Source: Gilliamella apicola (GTDB lineage Bacteria; Pseudomonadota; Gammaproteobacteria; Enterobacterales; Orbaceae). Taken from it: a stretch of 64,000 nucleotides of DNA. Shown here piece by piece: positions 47,701 to 56,427 of this stretch. Both the position numbers and the translations under genes were made by a program. Where the stretch lies: the NCBI RefSeq assembly GCF_000599985.1, contig NZ_CP007445.1, forward strand, positions 1,426,001 through 1,490,000. Reading direction: 5' to 3'. Numbering within the stretch: position 1 is the stretch's first letter; every line of letters starts with the position of its first letter. Below the pieces are notes generated by a model. The model worked only from the letters and a program-made list of their open reading frames with translations, was not told the DNA's origin and did not search any database.

Positions 47701-48171
47701 ATTATTAGTGTCGTTGATATATTCTTGCAATTAGGTAAGAAAAGTTTACTTCAAATTACTGATACCAGCCTTAAATTAATAACTTTAGCTGTTGTTGAAA
47801 ACCTTATTTTAAATAGACTAGTATTCATTGTTGGTAGAAGTGTAATGCTATTATTTATATTAGCACTAAATCCATGGGTAAGTTTAGGACTATTTATCTG
47901 CCAAGCAATATATGAATTTAATAAACCTGATGAAATAGAAGAATGGTTAGAACGCAGCCGTTTTGGCGAATTTCAAGGCGGTTTACATGAAAAAAGATAC
48001 TATCGCTATAAATCTCAGCAAGAAGAAGTTGAAGCATTAAAGGCGATTTTTATGAAATACGAAAAAGAGTGGGAAGAAGCTCAACAAGAGCGACAACAAA
48101 GAGAGATGGAAAAAAATAAACCAGTATTTACTTCTGGTGAGTGGGGAACCATTTTCACTCATACTTTTTGA
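44782..48171 (+). CDS. VasX-like type VI effector, probable pore-former
   Basis: The 1129-residue protein begins with CEKCRSCGLPIYPVRYAVSP, the opening of the VasX N-terminal region (also seen in BTH_I2691-type effectors), with Cys4, Cys7 and Cys10 in a CxxCxxC array. RTTRKGYLYLFCQY follows. The middle is long, charged and partly coiled. Between about residues 858 and 1046 come five or six hydrophobic segments (GLIGFMAFYQL, VMAATGIISLGF, FFGNIFGLISSI, IIGFTTSIISVV, SVMLLFILALNPWVSLGLFI). This matches VasX, which permeabilises target inner membranes. Pore formation is inferred from the layout. Two putative immunity genes follow. Confidence 0.82.
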   Translation: MSLCEKCRSCGLPIYPVRYAVSPEQMGANLPQWAEKEELLSLNKDSKYVLRTTRKGYLYLFCQYEDNGLDLDVSVYKVDEKGGFWQQDISKELDLLRFGDNVKNANNEQQTIPLNEIETSCSNGAHQSSNIAFIVLAKPDKCDKAWLAYSEHKWSLNTLRKYLYEEDKRDIRMQVIKPKEWIQKQESANGITCATKEAIASTMEGQYNDYLLEQNITGIFHGKYPVTFPYLYSQPVKDSPISTSPIGTVDENRVFEYNKSLFKIRTTLTPWLNLSNYPKESYQFKENYSSYIYRKMESSQRNSTKCPAMMVALMDSIGIAAELSSWGNSALAAFKKVITERQWENSTCSSIELFEQFIKNNDLVNNQQNFKKHIQQKNRDYLSDVEYYRQPINSPSVLGLPSSTRRIPGWSSADKIKGERVVRIVNQAKNFTAYDPNSPYQNPYLSDLEKHVNFCKWDAKALVNFTEENYLLKELGEDRYASIIEDIFKLNNTSHRNEIEKLSNQCSLIRNEFEVKAKGYEASWHAKNKTEESGEKRWRKYKKRLLQYNSGSVAYDNYKKKYNQFLQESGNYVQRLIEDLIKWIDCFKQKEKHPISLAADDFAQDSDDYLAFANDILMTLGSHINNDRVVDLFTQFVTDETLDAHNIVWSAVFAKRKLTKEQQQKYINLMHSLDKTTPMHREDYGQLLDKLATVLSFSQEESEEGKIFEAWANAMTNFDVSILDEENESYSLDLSKELASLFDSQRDFLLDDNSTDAQITAAYIKPIKENIFSTSVVLLKYLQLKGGKISSAFAEAFFIASNPSPQISKSALKRKMEAYYDWSNRIKKSVANDFNNAGTKLSIAYQNINQKITSILSTTTAGKGLIGFMAFYQLKTLYEIISDDRYKTQAQQSEANYKLVMAATGIISLGFKFAIVHGENNRLNEKTLKNFGFFGNIFGLISSITQLAISWNEDTSNKTKIEKDFYIIGFTTSIISVVDIFLQLGKKSLLQITDTSLKLITLAVVENLILNRLVFIVGRSVMLLFILALNPWVSLGLFICQAIYEFNKPDEIEEWLERSRFGEFQGGLHEKRYYRYKSQQEEVEALKAIFMKYEKEWEEAQQERQQREMEKNKPVFTSGEWGTIFTHTF

Positions 48172-48199
48172 ATTAATCAAATTAGATAAGAGGTCTATT

Positions 48200-49195
48200 A
48201 TGCCCTACGCAAAATACGATGGAAAAGATGTTGTTTATAATAATAAAGAAGAGTTATTAAAAAAAACGGGGGTCAGTATTACTGATCCCATTTTACCAGC
48301 TAAAAATTTAGTAAAAATAACGGGTACACTTTCGGAGTTTAAAGGAATATTTTGTTATGCACCTGTGGGTGATGATGCTTATATGAGTAAAGAAGAGCGG
48401 AAAAAACGGAGTGCTAAAATACGAAGTGGAGCGGCGCTTGCAACATTAACTGGAAATAACAGTGCTGGTTTAGCAGCATTAGGGCATGATGATAGTATAC
48501 ATGTAAGTAATTATTTTCCAGCACAATATTTTACAGCTAAACTAAATAATACAATTAAATTAAAAGGTTGGCTGGGTTATTATAAATTCAATGAAGGTGA
48601 TTTGGTTGAAGTTGTAGCCGAAAAGCATTCTGACCATTATGAAGTGTATGCTATGCTTAAACCGAGTGAGCAAATTATTTCTATTATTCCTCCTTGTTAT
48701 GCCGGACGTAAACACGCTTTAAAACGCGATTTTATCCCAATATTGTTAATTTATTTATTATTTGTAGCAGGCTTAGTGTATCTATTTAGTGATTTTACTT
48801 TGGATAATCTAATTCCAGCTTATACTGGAAGTGCTGTACTTGTTATACCTACAATTTTAATTTTATATCATAAAATGATAACTACCAATATTAAATTGGT
48901 AGAACAAATTTTTTCGGTATTGGGTTGGCAAGATGTTACTAACATTGATTTAATTGATATAAGTAAGAAGCAGGTGAAAAAATTAATTGCGCAAGGTAAA
49001 TATTCATTAGAGTGGAATAATAATGTTGATCGTTTTATAAGACCTCATAAAGGAGGATATGGTTTTGGGTTTTTCTATTATGATCCAGAAATGTTTTGTA
49101 AAAAAAATAATGATGATTTATTAGCTGAACCAGATAATATTACCAAGATTGATACCGAACTGGATGATAATCTTGAAGATGAGCGCAAAGAATAG
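48200..49195 (+). CDS. Putative type VI immunity protein, copy A
   Basis: The 331-residue membrane protein starts at MPYAKYDG (ATG at 48200), preceded by AGAGG; the longer frame to 48137 overlaps the effector and lacks support. A soluble N-terminal part (residues 1-175) contains LSEFKGIF and RSGAALATL, with KGWLGYYKFNEGDLVEVVAEKHSDHYEVYAMLKPSEQIISIIPPCYAGRKHALKR just before two transmembrane helices (about 178-197 and 207-230). A C-terminal domain ends in an acidic tail. The place directly after a membrane-active effector and the membrane topology suggest immunity. The family is often annotated only as putative type VI effector, so the role is inference. Confidence 0.68.
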   Translation: MPYAKYDGKDVVYNNKEELLKKTGVSITDPILPAKNLVKITGTLSEFKGIFCYAPVGDDAYMSKEERKKRSAKIRSGAALATLTGNNSAGLAALGHDDSIHVSNYFPAQYFTAKLNNTIKLKGWLGYYKFNEGDLVEVVAEKHSDHYEVYAMLKPSEQIISIIPPCYAGRKHALKRDFIPILLIYLLFVAGLVYLFSDFTLDNLIPAYTGSAVLVIPTILILYHKMITTNIKLVEQIFSVLGWQDVTNIDLIDISKKQVKKLIAQGKYSLEWNNNVDRFIRPHKGGYGFGFFYYDPEMFCKKNNDDLLAEPDNITKIDTELDDNLEDERKE

Positions 49196-49320
49196 CTATC
49201 CTTTTTTCCGTACAAAAAGACATTTTAGAAAGCTGATTAGAGTGGTGCGTTTTGGATGAAAAAACCGGAAAATAGGTTGATTACGGAAACTGATCCTAAA
49301 TGAATACTGATTATTGAATA
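49158..49320 (+). repeat. Duplicated 3' end and flank, copy A
   Basis: The last bases of immunity gene A and 125 bases after it recur at 50324-50486 without indels (spacing 1166). Within the 125-base flank I count three differences, and each makes a stop codon in copy A in one shared frame. Confidence 0.85.
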
Positions 49321-49365
49321 TGAAAGCGAGAAAAGAAGTAATAATAAAAATTAAGAAGGTCAATT

Positions 49366-50361
49366 ATGCCCTACGCAAAATACGATGGAACAGATATTAT
49401 TTATAATGATAAAGAAGAGTTATTAAAAAAAACAGGTATCAATATTACAGATCCCATTTTACCAGCTAAAAATTTAATAAAATTAACTGGTACACTTTCA
49501 GAATTTAAAGGGATTTTTTGTAATGCGCCATTATTTGATGGCGCTTATATGAGTAAAGAAGAGAGAAAAAAGCAGAAAGCTAAAGTAAGAAGTGGAGCGG
49601 CGCTTGCCACTTTATCTGGTAATAGTACAGCAGGGTTAGCGGCATTAGGACATGGTGATAGTATTCATCGTAGTAATTATTTTCAGGCGCAATATATAAC
49701 TGCCAAATTAAATAATGACGTTATATTAAAAGGTTGGTTGGGATTTTATAAATTTAACGATGGCGATCATGTTGAAGTAATAGCCGAAAAACATGCTGAT
49801 CACTATGAAGTGTATGCTATGCTTAAACCCAGTGAACAAATTATCTCTATTATTCCTCCTTGTTATGCCGGACGTAAACACGCTTTAAAACGCTACCATA
49901 TACCACTATTACTAACATACATACTATTTACTATGGGGTTGGTCTATTTTTTTGGTGATTTTACTTTAGATAATTTAATTTCTGCTTATTTTGGTGTAGG
50001 GGTACTATATTTACCTGCAATTTTAATTTTATACAAAAACTCAATAAACACTCACGTAAAATTAGCCGAGCAAATTTTTAGCACATTGAATTGGCAAAAT
50101 ATTCGGAATATTGATTTAATTTCAATCAGTAAAATGCAAGTAAAAAAATTGATTGATGAGGATAAATATTCGCTTGACTGTAAAGATAACACCAATTTAT
50201 ATATTAGACCGCAGAAATCGGGAGCGGGTTGGTATTTCTTCTATTATGATCCAGAAATGTTTTGTAAAAAAAATAATGATGATTTATTAGCTGAACCAGA
50301 TAATCTTACCAAGATTGATACTGAACTGGATGATAATCTTGAAGATGAGCGCAAAGAATAG
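49366..50361 (+). CDS. Putative type VI immunity protein, copy B
   Basis: The 331-residue paralogue of the preceding protein aligns end to end without gaps. The N-terminal segment and the block KPSEQIISIIPPCYAGRKHALKR are very similar or identical, and the final 40 residues (from FFYYDPEMFCKKNNDDLL) differ at about one position. The membrane and pre-tail part (about 176-290) is much more diverged, for example HIPLLLTYILFTMGLVYFFGDF. This mosaic looks like gene conversion at the ends with selection or drift between. It may protect against a variant effector that is no longer encoded here. Confidence 0.68.
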   Translation: MPYAKYDGTDIIYNDKEELLKKTGINITDPILPAKNLIKLTGTLSEFKGIFCNAPLFDGAYMSKEERKKQKAKVRSGAALATLSGNSTAGLAALGHGDSIHRSNYFQAQYITAKLNNDVILKGWLGFYKFNDGDHVEVIAEKHADHYEVYAMLKPSEQIISIIPPCYAGRKHALKRYHIPLLLTYILFTMGLVYFFGDFTLDNLISAYFGVGVLYLPAILILYKNSINTHVKLAEQIFSTLNWQNIRNIDLISISKMQVKKLIDEDKYSLDCKDNTNLYIRPQKSGAGWYFFYYDPEMFCKKNNDDLLAEPDNLTKIDTELDDNLEDERKE

Positions 50362-50486
50362 CTATCCTTTTTTCCGTACAAAAAGACATTTTAGAAAGCC
50401 GATTAGAGTGGTGCGTTTTGGATGAAAAAACCGGAAAATATGTTGATTACGGAAACTGCTCCTAAATGAATACTGATTATTGAATA
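50324..50486 (+). repeat. Duplicated 3' end and flank, copy B
   Basis: This is the partner of 49158-49320. In copy B the frame 50349-50465 is open for 38 codons (…QKDILESRLEWCVLDEKTG…DYGNCS, stop). It has no start codon and resembles the tail of a lost protein. Confidence 0.85.
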
Positions 50487-50580
50487 AGAAAGAAAATATG
50501 GATATACAAAAAGTTTTTACGGATAAATTATTTGATTTTATTTATTAATGATAGCATATTCTTATATCATTTTAATTCTT

Positions 50581-50617
50581 ATGAAATGATATAGACTTCT
50601 GAATATTTTTTACAAAA
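50581..50617 (+). repeat. 37-bp dispersed repeat, right copy flanking the type VI cassette
   Basis: Same sequence and orientation as 40460-40496 with one base changed. Its first bases pair with an upstream arm to form a ten-base inverted repeat (TATATCATTT at 50563 / AAATGATATA at 50584). It lies about 220 bases after the last immunity gene. Confidence 0.8.
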
Positions 50618-51403
50618 ATACTTAAAATTTTAGTTAATCTGTAGTTATGATAAATGTTATTAAAACCTTAGCAAAAGTATAAACAAAATTCTTTAGTGTT
50701 TTAATTCAACGAACTTACATTTTGATAAAGTGATGATATGGTATAAGAGTTATGAAAATTGCCTCTTGACTATTTTATTGGGAACTAGTGTTGTAATCAT
50801 TTTACGCACCAAAAATGCAAATTTTGCTGATAACTATTTGAATAAGTATGTGGCTATGGTAATAGGTGAATTTTGGTGAGTTCACATATTTAATAATGCT
50901 TAAAATAGTTAGATTACTTTATGCTTTTCTAATGTAAAATGAAAATGAAAAGTTCAATTCTCAATTGAAAATCATATTGATTAATAATTAATTTTGTTAC
51001 TAGCATTTCAATCGTTCTTTATGTAAATACTATTGCACATATTTTAAAGTAAGATATTACTATTTTGATTAATTATAAACATGGACTAATCAATGTGAAT
51101 GCTCAATTAAAGTGAATTTATTCATAATCGATGATGTTATTTTAGAATGAACCATAGTGTAGTTATCTAAAAGGACGTAAGAAAAGAGATGAATAATTTA
51201 CTTTTAGTGAAAGCTGGTTAGAGATTGATCTGTCAAATAAAATAAATTTTTTTAATGATTTACCTTTTTTATCCACAAATTTATTCAGGGATTTTGTGGA
51301 TAATGATTGCTGAGTTTTTATAAGAAAGAAGGAAAAAGCACAAGTACTAAGCAACTTATAACTTGATTTCATTTAATTCTTAAATTTTTTATTAAGGCCT
51401 ATT
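50618..51403. other. Gene-free AT-rich stretch right of the cassette
   Basis: No convincing gene is seen. Two facing DnaA-box-like sequences stand at 51269-51277 and 51295-51303. A minus-strand 69-codon frame over them has a signal-like start but no ribosome site. Confidence 0.4.
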
Positions 51404-51601
51404 ATGAGTTATTTTAATTATCATGCGAAAGCAAAAAGATTAATTAAGGATGGTCATTTGGTTGGGTATGAGTTTGTAGATAATTGGAATGGCATAAAGC
51501 CAGCATTAGTCCTTTATTTTGATGAAGCAAATCCTATGCCGATTCGAGAATATCGCTGGCAAGAATATTTGCCATTACTAAATAGCGCTAAAGAAGAGTG
51601 A
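51404..51601 (+). CDS. Small conserved hypothetical protein
   Basis: The 65-residue soluble protein reads MSYFNYHAKAKRLIKDGHLVGYEFVDNW at the start, and ends with PMPIREYRWQEYLPLLNSAKEE. The regular alternation of basic, aromatic and acidic residues, together with an upstream AGG, supports a real gene. It resembles small uncharacterised gammaproteobacterial proteins of this length, but I cannot name the family. It has no partner gene nearby. Confidence 0.6.
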   Translation: MSYFNYHAKAKRLIKDGHLVGYEFVDNWNGIKPALVLYFDEANPMPIREYRWQEYLPLLNSAKEE

Positions 51602-51952
51602 AAATTTTTAGATTATTAAATGTTAATTAAACAAACAATACCGCTAAAAAAAATTCTATTTATCTCGTTTTTACCAATACAACTAAATTGGTTTCTAAAT
51701 GATTTTTTGAGTGATTAGATTATATAAATTGGTAATTATAAAAATTTTTAATCACGCATTACTTCAAACTTATAATAAATTAATCACATTATGCAACATT
51801 AATGTTCAATTGATGCAATAAAGCTTTGTATGACTTACATTGTTGATACAATAAATTTGCCAATCGCTAGGCTTAAGCGTAAAATGCCAGCCTATTTTTG
51901 CTTAACCTATTACAATACTGTAATACTGACTTGAAATCAGAGGCATTTTTTA
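51602..51952. other. Intergenic leader of trhP with a possible hairpin
   Basis: The only structure I see is TAGGCT (51868) / AGCCTA (51889) followed by TTTTT, about 55 bases before the trhP start. It might be a weak terminator of the small upstream gene or an attenuator. The rest is AT-rich without pattern. Confidence 0.35.
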
Positions 51953-53296
51953 ATGACACTTTTATATGCAAAACCAGAGTTACTTTCTCCTGCTGGTTCC
52001 CTTAAAAATATGCGCTATGCGTTTGCTTATGGTGCGGATGCAGTTTATGCTGGACAACCTCGATATAGCTTACGTGTTCGTAATAACGAATTTAATCATG
52101 AAAATCTAGCTATTGGTATTAACGAAGCCCATGCGCAAGGTAAAAAGTTTTATGTTGTTGTTAATATTGCTCCACATAATTCAAAATTAAAGACCTTTAT
52201 TCGAGATTTAGAGCCTATTGTCAACATGAAACCAGACGCCTTTATCATGTCCGATCCTGGTTTAATTATGTTAGTCCGTGAACATTTTCCAAAAATGGAA
52301 ATTCACTTATCCGTACAGTCGAATGCCGTTAACTGGGCTACTGTAAAATTTTGGCACAAAATCGGATTAACTCGAGTGGTCTTGTCGCGTGAATTGTCAT
52401 TGGATGAAATTGCTGAAATTCGAGAAAAAGTACCAGAAATGGAGCTAGAAGTCTTTATTCACGGTGCGCTTTGCATGGCATATTCTGGACGTTGTTTACT
52501 TTCAGGTTATATCAATAAACGTGATTCAAACCAAGGTACGTGTACTAATGCTTGCCGTTGGGAATATAAAATTGCGGAAGGCAAAGAAGACGAAGTAGGG
52601 CAAATTGTACACAAGTGTGAACCGATTCCCGTTCAGCAAGTGGAGCCAACTTTAGGTATAGGTTCCACTACGGATAAAGTGTTCATGTTAGAAGAATCAG
52701 GACGTCCTGGCGAATATATGCAGGCTTTTGAAGATGAACACGGTACTTATATAATGAACTCTAAAGATTTAAGAGCGGTTGAATTAGTTGGTGATTTAAC
52801 CAAAATTGGGGTACATTCATTAAAAATAGAAGGCCGTACTAAATCTTTTTATTATTGTGCTCGAACGGCTCAAGTTTATCGTCAAGCAATCGATGCAGCA
52901 AGTGAGGGGAAACCTTTTGATCCTCGTTTGTTAACTGAGCTTGAATCTTTAGCCCACCGTGGTTATACCGAAGGATTTTTACGTCGTCACAAACATGAAG
53001 ATATGCAAAATTATGTGCATAGCCATTCAGTATCAGACAGACAGCAGTTTGTTGGTGAGTTTAGTGGAAAACGTTTAAATGGTTTGGCTGAAATTATTGT
53101 TAAAAACAAGTTTTCAGTAGGTGACAGTGTAGAGATGATGACACCTAAAGGTAATACGACTTTTATTATTGAACGTATGGAAAATAAGAAAGGACAACCT
53201 GTGCCAGCAGGACTCGGGGATGGGCATATTGTTTATATTCCAATTCCTGAAGAGATTGATTTGAATTATGCCTTATTGATGAGGAACTTCGATTAG
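51953..53296 (+). CDS. trhP: tRNA uridine 5-hydroxylation protein TrhP (YegQ, U32 family)
   Basis: The 447-residue U32-family protein has KPELLSPAGSLKNMRYAFAYGADAVYAG at the N-terminus and the family signature EVFIHGALCMAYSGRCLLSGY near residue 165. A Cys-rich RDSNQGTCTNACRWEY follows, which suggests an Fe-S cluster shared by the two motifs. SLKIEGRTKSFYYCA comes next. E. coli TrhP uses prephenate to form 5-hydroxyuridine at tRNA position 34. Despite the old name it is not a peptidase. AGAGG precedes the start. Confidence 0.93.
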   Translation: MTLLYAKPELLSPAGSLKNMRYAFAYGADAVYAGQPRYSLRVRNNEFNHENLAIGINEAHAQGKKFYVVVNIAPHNSKLKTFIRDLEPIVNMKPDAFIMSDPGLIMLVREHFPKMEIHLSVQSNAVNWATVKFWHKIGLTRVVLSRELSLDEIAEIREKVPEMELEVFIHGALCMAYSGRCLLSGYINKRDSNQGTCTNACRWEYKIAEGKEDEVGQIVHKCEPIPVQQVEPTLGIGSTTDKVFMLEESGRPGEYMQAFEDEHGTYIMNSKDLRAVELVGDLTKIGVHSLKIEGRTKSFYYCARTAQVYRQAIDAASEGKPFDPRLLTELESLAHRGYTEGFLRRHKHEDMQNYVHSHSVSDRQQFVGEFSGKRLNGLAEIIVKNKFSVGDSVEMMTPKGNTTFIIERMENKKGQPVPAGLGDGHIVYIPIPEEIDLNYALLMRNFD

Positions 53297-53312
53297 TCTA
53301 GAAATTAATTAA

Positions 53313-53342
53313 AACTGTTCGGCTTCACCGAACAGTTACTTT
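53313..53342. terminator. Terminator between trhP and proA
   Basis: A perfect ten-base stem (AACTGTTCGG / CCGAACAGTT) with loop CTTCA lies between two convergent genes and may serve both directions. T-rich flanks are short. Confidence 0.8.
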
Positions 53343-53350
53343 AATTGTTA

Positions 53351-54604
53351 TTATTGACGAATCAAATCATCACCATAACCGATCCATTTATACGTTGTTA
53401 ATGCTTCAAGTCCCATCGGTCCACGTGCGTGTAGTTTTTGTGTGCTAACAGCGACTTCAGCACCTAAACCAAATTGTCCACCATCGGTAAAGCGAGTAGA
53501 TGCATTGACATAAACAGCCGCTGCATCGACTAAATTGACAAACTTTTCAGCGTTTGTTAAATCACGTGTTAATATTGCTTCAGAATGACCGCTGCCGTAT
53601 TCACGAATGTGTTCAACCGCTAGCTCAAGTGAGTCAACAATAACTATATTTAAATCTTTAGATAGCCACTCTTGACGTAATTCTTGATCTTCAACAGGGA
53701 ACACATTTGCTACTCCTGTTTCTAAAATTTTAAACGCTTCTGTATCGGCATGTAATATAACCTGGTTATCAGCCATAATTTGACTAAGTTTGGGTAAAAA
53801 TGTTTTAGCAATTTTAGTATGTACAAGCAATGTTTCCAGAGTATTACACGTACTTGGTCTTTGAGTTTTAGCATTTAAAATAATTGGATATGCTTTATCA
53901 AAATCGGCACTTTCATCGACAAAAATATGACAAACACCAATTCCGCCGGTAATAACAGGTATGGTTGAATGTTCACGGCAAAGTTTGTGTAAAGCTGCAC
54001 CTCCACGAGGAATAATCATATCAACATATTTATCAAGTTTTAGTAGTTCATTGATGTATTTTCGATCAGGATTATCAATAAATTGTATTGCTGTTTTAGG
54101 CAAACCAGCTTGCTCAAGTGCTTGCTGGATAATGGTTACGGTTGCACGATTGGTATGGATGGTTTCTTTACCACCTCTTAATATAGCTGCATTACCCGTT
54201 TTAAGGCAAAGTGTGGCAATATCAATCGTCACATTAGGACGAGCTTCATATATTACACCTATTACACCTAATGGCACTCTGTGACGTTGTAACTTTAAAG
54301 CATTTTCTAAAGTAGCTCCATCAATAATTTGGCCAACAGGATCGGTTAATGAAATCACTTTTCGCACATCATTGGCAATTGATAACAATCGTTCAGGTGT
54401 TAATAATAAACGATCTAAAATCGCTTCATTTAATCCCTGTTCTTTGGCTGCTTGGATATCTTTTTCATTAGCGGTAAGAATTGTTGCGCTGTGTTTTTCT
54501 AATAAATCAGCAATAACAGCTAAAACTTTATTTTTAGTTGTAGTAGGGCATTGTGCTAATTGATAAGAAGCAAGTTTTGCTTCTTTTCCAATCTGGTTTA
54601 TCAT
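53351..54604 (-). CDS. proA: Gamma-glutamyl phosphate reductase
   Basis: The 417-residue aldehyde-dehydrogenase-fold enzyme reduces glutamyl-5-phosphate with NADPH in proline synthesis. Characteristic segments are [57 protein letters not shown] and the catalytic-Cys segment [19 protein letters not shown]. The end contains [48 protein letters not shown] precedes the ATG. proB lies upstream on the same strand but is separated from proA by a small extra gene. Confidence 0.95.
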   Translation of the reverse strand: MINQIGKEAKLASYQLAQCPTTTKNKVLAVIADLLEKHSATILTANEKDIQAAKEQGLNEAILDRLLLTPERLLSIANDVRKVISLTDPVGQIIDGATLENALKLQRHRVPLGVIGVIYEARPNVTIDIATLCLKTGNAAILRGGKETIHTNRATVTIIQQALEQAGLPKTAIQFIDNPDRKYINELLKLDKYVDMIIPRGGAALHKLCREHSTIPVITGGIGVCHIFVDESADFDKAYPIILNAKTQRPSTCNTLETLLVHTKIAKTFLPKLSQIMADNQVILHADTEAFKILETGVANVFPVEDQELRQEWLSKDLNIVIVDSLELAVEHIREYGSGHSEAILTRDLTNAEKFVNLVDAAAVYVNASTRFTDGGQFGLGAEVAVSTQKLHARGPMGLEALTTYKWIGYGDDLIRQ

Positions 54605-54849
54605 TTTAGACCTTTATTAATTTGATTCACAAATCGCTCTGAATAAATTGGACTTTCTTAATAAAGATTTATTAATTGAATCCAGTATAATATATTAGTG
54701 TAAAATTATTACTATAATATAACCCTAATTCTATTTTTTGTTAATGGTGATAACTCGATATAAAAAACACTATATAATCCAAAGTATTGTTATTGTCTCT
54801 AAATTGTATTTTTATAAGTCTATTCTTCATTACGTTAAAAATTATTAAT

Positions 54850-55266
54850 CTATAATAAAGTTTTATCTTTCAAAACTGTTTTCAAAATATCTAGCAATTC
54901 TGTTTTAGAATTTCCATCTAACTTTTCTAAAGATATTGTTAAGGTTGATTCTTTTCCATCTAACTCATCAATGTAGTTTATAAAAACTTTTTTGGGTTCA
55001 TATTTTATCGATTTTATTAAATCAAATGGTACATTTATATTGCTATCTATCATTATTGGTCTGAATGTAATAGAATTTTCATATATTGTGACATATACCA
55101 TGAAATATCTGATAATTAATACGGATATTACAAATATAAAAACAACAAAATTAATCCATAAATCTGGATCAATCTCATAAAGAAATATTGCCGCAACAAT
55201 TAAAATAATGAGTCGTAAAATCACAAAACGACGGGCATAAATTTTTTTTGGTTTTTCCAATTTCAT
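54850..55266 (-). CDS. Small membrane protein between proB and proA
   Basis: The 138-residue protein has a basic N-terminus (KLEKPKKIYARRFVILR), two adjacent hydrophobic helices (about 16-32 and 40-60) and a soluble C-terminal part (FRPIMIDSNINVPFDLIKSIKYEPKK, then LDGKESTLTISLEKL). The layout resembles PH-like/DUF304-type bacterial membrane proteins, which join two helices to a small beta-rich domain. I cannot assign it with confidence. AAGGA lies upstream. A 245-base gap separates it from proA, so it may have its own transcript end. Confidence 0.6.
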   Translation of the reverse strand: MKLEKPKKIYARRFVILRLIILIVAAIFLYEIDPDLWINFVVFIFVISVLIIRYFMVYVTIYENSITFRPIMIDSNINVPFDLIKSIKYEPKKVFINYIDELDGKESTLTISLEKLDGNSKTELLDILKTVLKDKTLL

Positions 55267-55291
55267 TTTTATCTTTATTATCCTTAAGTGA

Positions 55292-56401
55292 TCATTTAAT
55301 AATCATATCATTACGATGTACGGCGACAGAGCCGTATTCATAGCCGATGATTTGATTAATTTCTTGTGAGTGATGTCCTGCAATTTGTTTTAATGCGTCG
55401 CTATTATAACGGCTTACTCCACGAGCTATACTCTTACCTGTTTTATCACAAATATCAATGACCTCACCACGTGAGAAATTTTGTTCAACTTGTAAAATAC
55501 CTTTGGGTAAAAGTGAACTGCCATTATTTAAAATGGCATTTACTGCGCCATCATCCAACAAAACTTTGCCTGCTTTAGGTGCGCCGAATAACCAATGTTT
55601 ACGGTGCTCTAAGGGTGTTTTTGGTGGAATAAAACGTGTGCCAACTGATTGATTATTTACAGAATCAATAATGACATTAGGCTTATTACCTGCCGCAATA
55701 ATAACTTCAATCCCTGCACTTCCTGCTACTTCAGCCGCTTGTACTTTGGTGCCCATGCCACCAGTACCAAGTCCAGAAACACTGTCTCCAGCAATACTAC
55801 GTAACTTATCGTCAATATGGTCGATTTCATGAATTAATTTAGCATTTTTATCTGATCTTGGATCGGCTGTATATAAACCTGCAATATCTGTTAATAAAAT
55901 TAATTTATCGGCTTGAGCTAAAATAGCCGCTAAGGCGGATAAATTATCATTATCACCCACTTTAATTTCAGCAGTTGCTACTGCATCATTTTCGTTGATA
56001 ACGGGAATAATGTGATTGTCTAACATGGCTTTTAAAACGTCTTGCGCATTTAAAAATCTTTCGCGATCTTCAAGATCAGCACGTGTTAACAACATTTGAC
56101 CAATGTAAATTTTGTAGATTGAAAAGAGTTGTTCCCAAAGTTGTATTAGTTTACTTTGACCAACTGATGCAAGTAGCTGTTTTGATGCAACGGTATTGGG
56201 AAGAGTAGGGTAGTTAAGATATTCATGACCTGCGGCAATCGCGCCAGATGTAACAATAATAATTTTATGTCCATCTTGATGTAAAATAGCACATTGTCTA
56301 ATCAGTTCTACGATTTGTGCTCGATCTAACTGTTTGGTGCCACTGGTCAATACACTGGTACCTAATTTAACAACGACAGTTTGTTGTTTTTTTATGGTCA
56401 T
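55292..56401 (-). CDS. proB: Glutamate 5-kinase
   Basis: The 369-residue enzyme phosphorylates glutamate, the first and feedback-controlled step of proline synthesis. The amino-acid-kinase domain shows [53 protein letters not shown] and [29 protein letters not shown] domain follows from about residue 275 ([27 protein letters not shown]). It follows frsA on the same strand with a 26-base gap, suggesting a gpt-frsA-proB transcript. Confidence 0.95.
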   Translation of the reverse strand: MTIKKQQTVVVKLGTSVLTSGTKQLDRAQIVELIRQCAILHQDGHKIIIVTSGAIAAGHEYLNYPTLPNTVASKQLLASVGQSKLIQLWEQLFSIYKIYIGQMLLTRADLEDRERFLNAQDVLKAMLDNHIIPVINENDAVATAEIKVGDNDNLSALAAILAQADKLILLTDIAGLYTADPRSDKNAKLIHEIDHIDDKLRSIAGDSVSGLGTGGMGTKVQAAEVAGSAGIEVIIAAGNKPNVIIDSVNNQSVGTRFIPPKTPLEHRKHWLFGAPKAGKVLLDDGAVNAILNNGSSLLPKGILQVEQNFSRGEVIDICDKTGKSIARGVSRYNSDALKQIAGHHSQEINQIIGYEYGSVAVHRNDMIIK

Positions 56402-56427
56402 AACATACTCTTATTTTAAATCAGATC

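Noticed and set aside
51163..51372. Minus-strand 69-residue frame with a signal-like start
   Set aside because: There is no ribosome site, the composition looks non-coding, and it covers the paired DnaA-box sequences; no family recognised.
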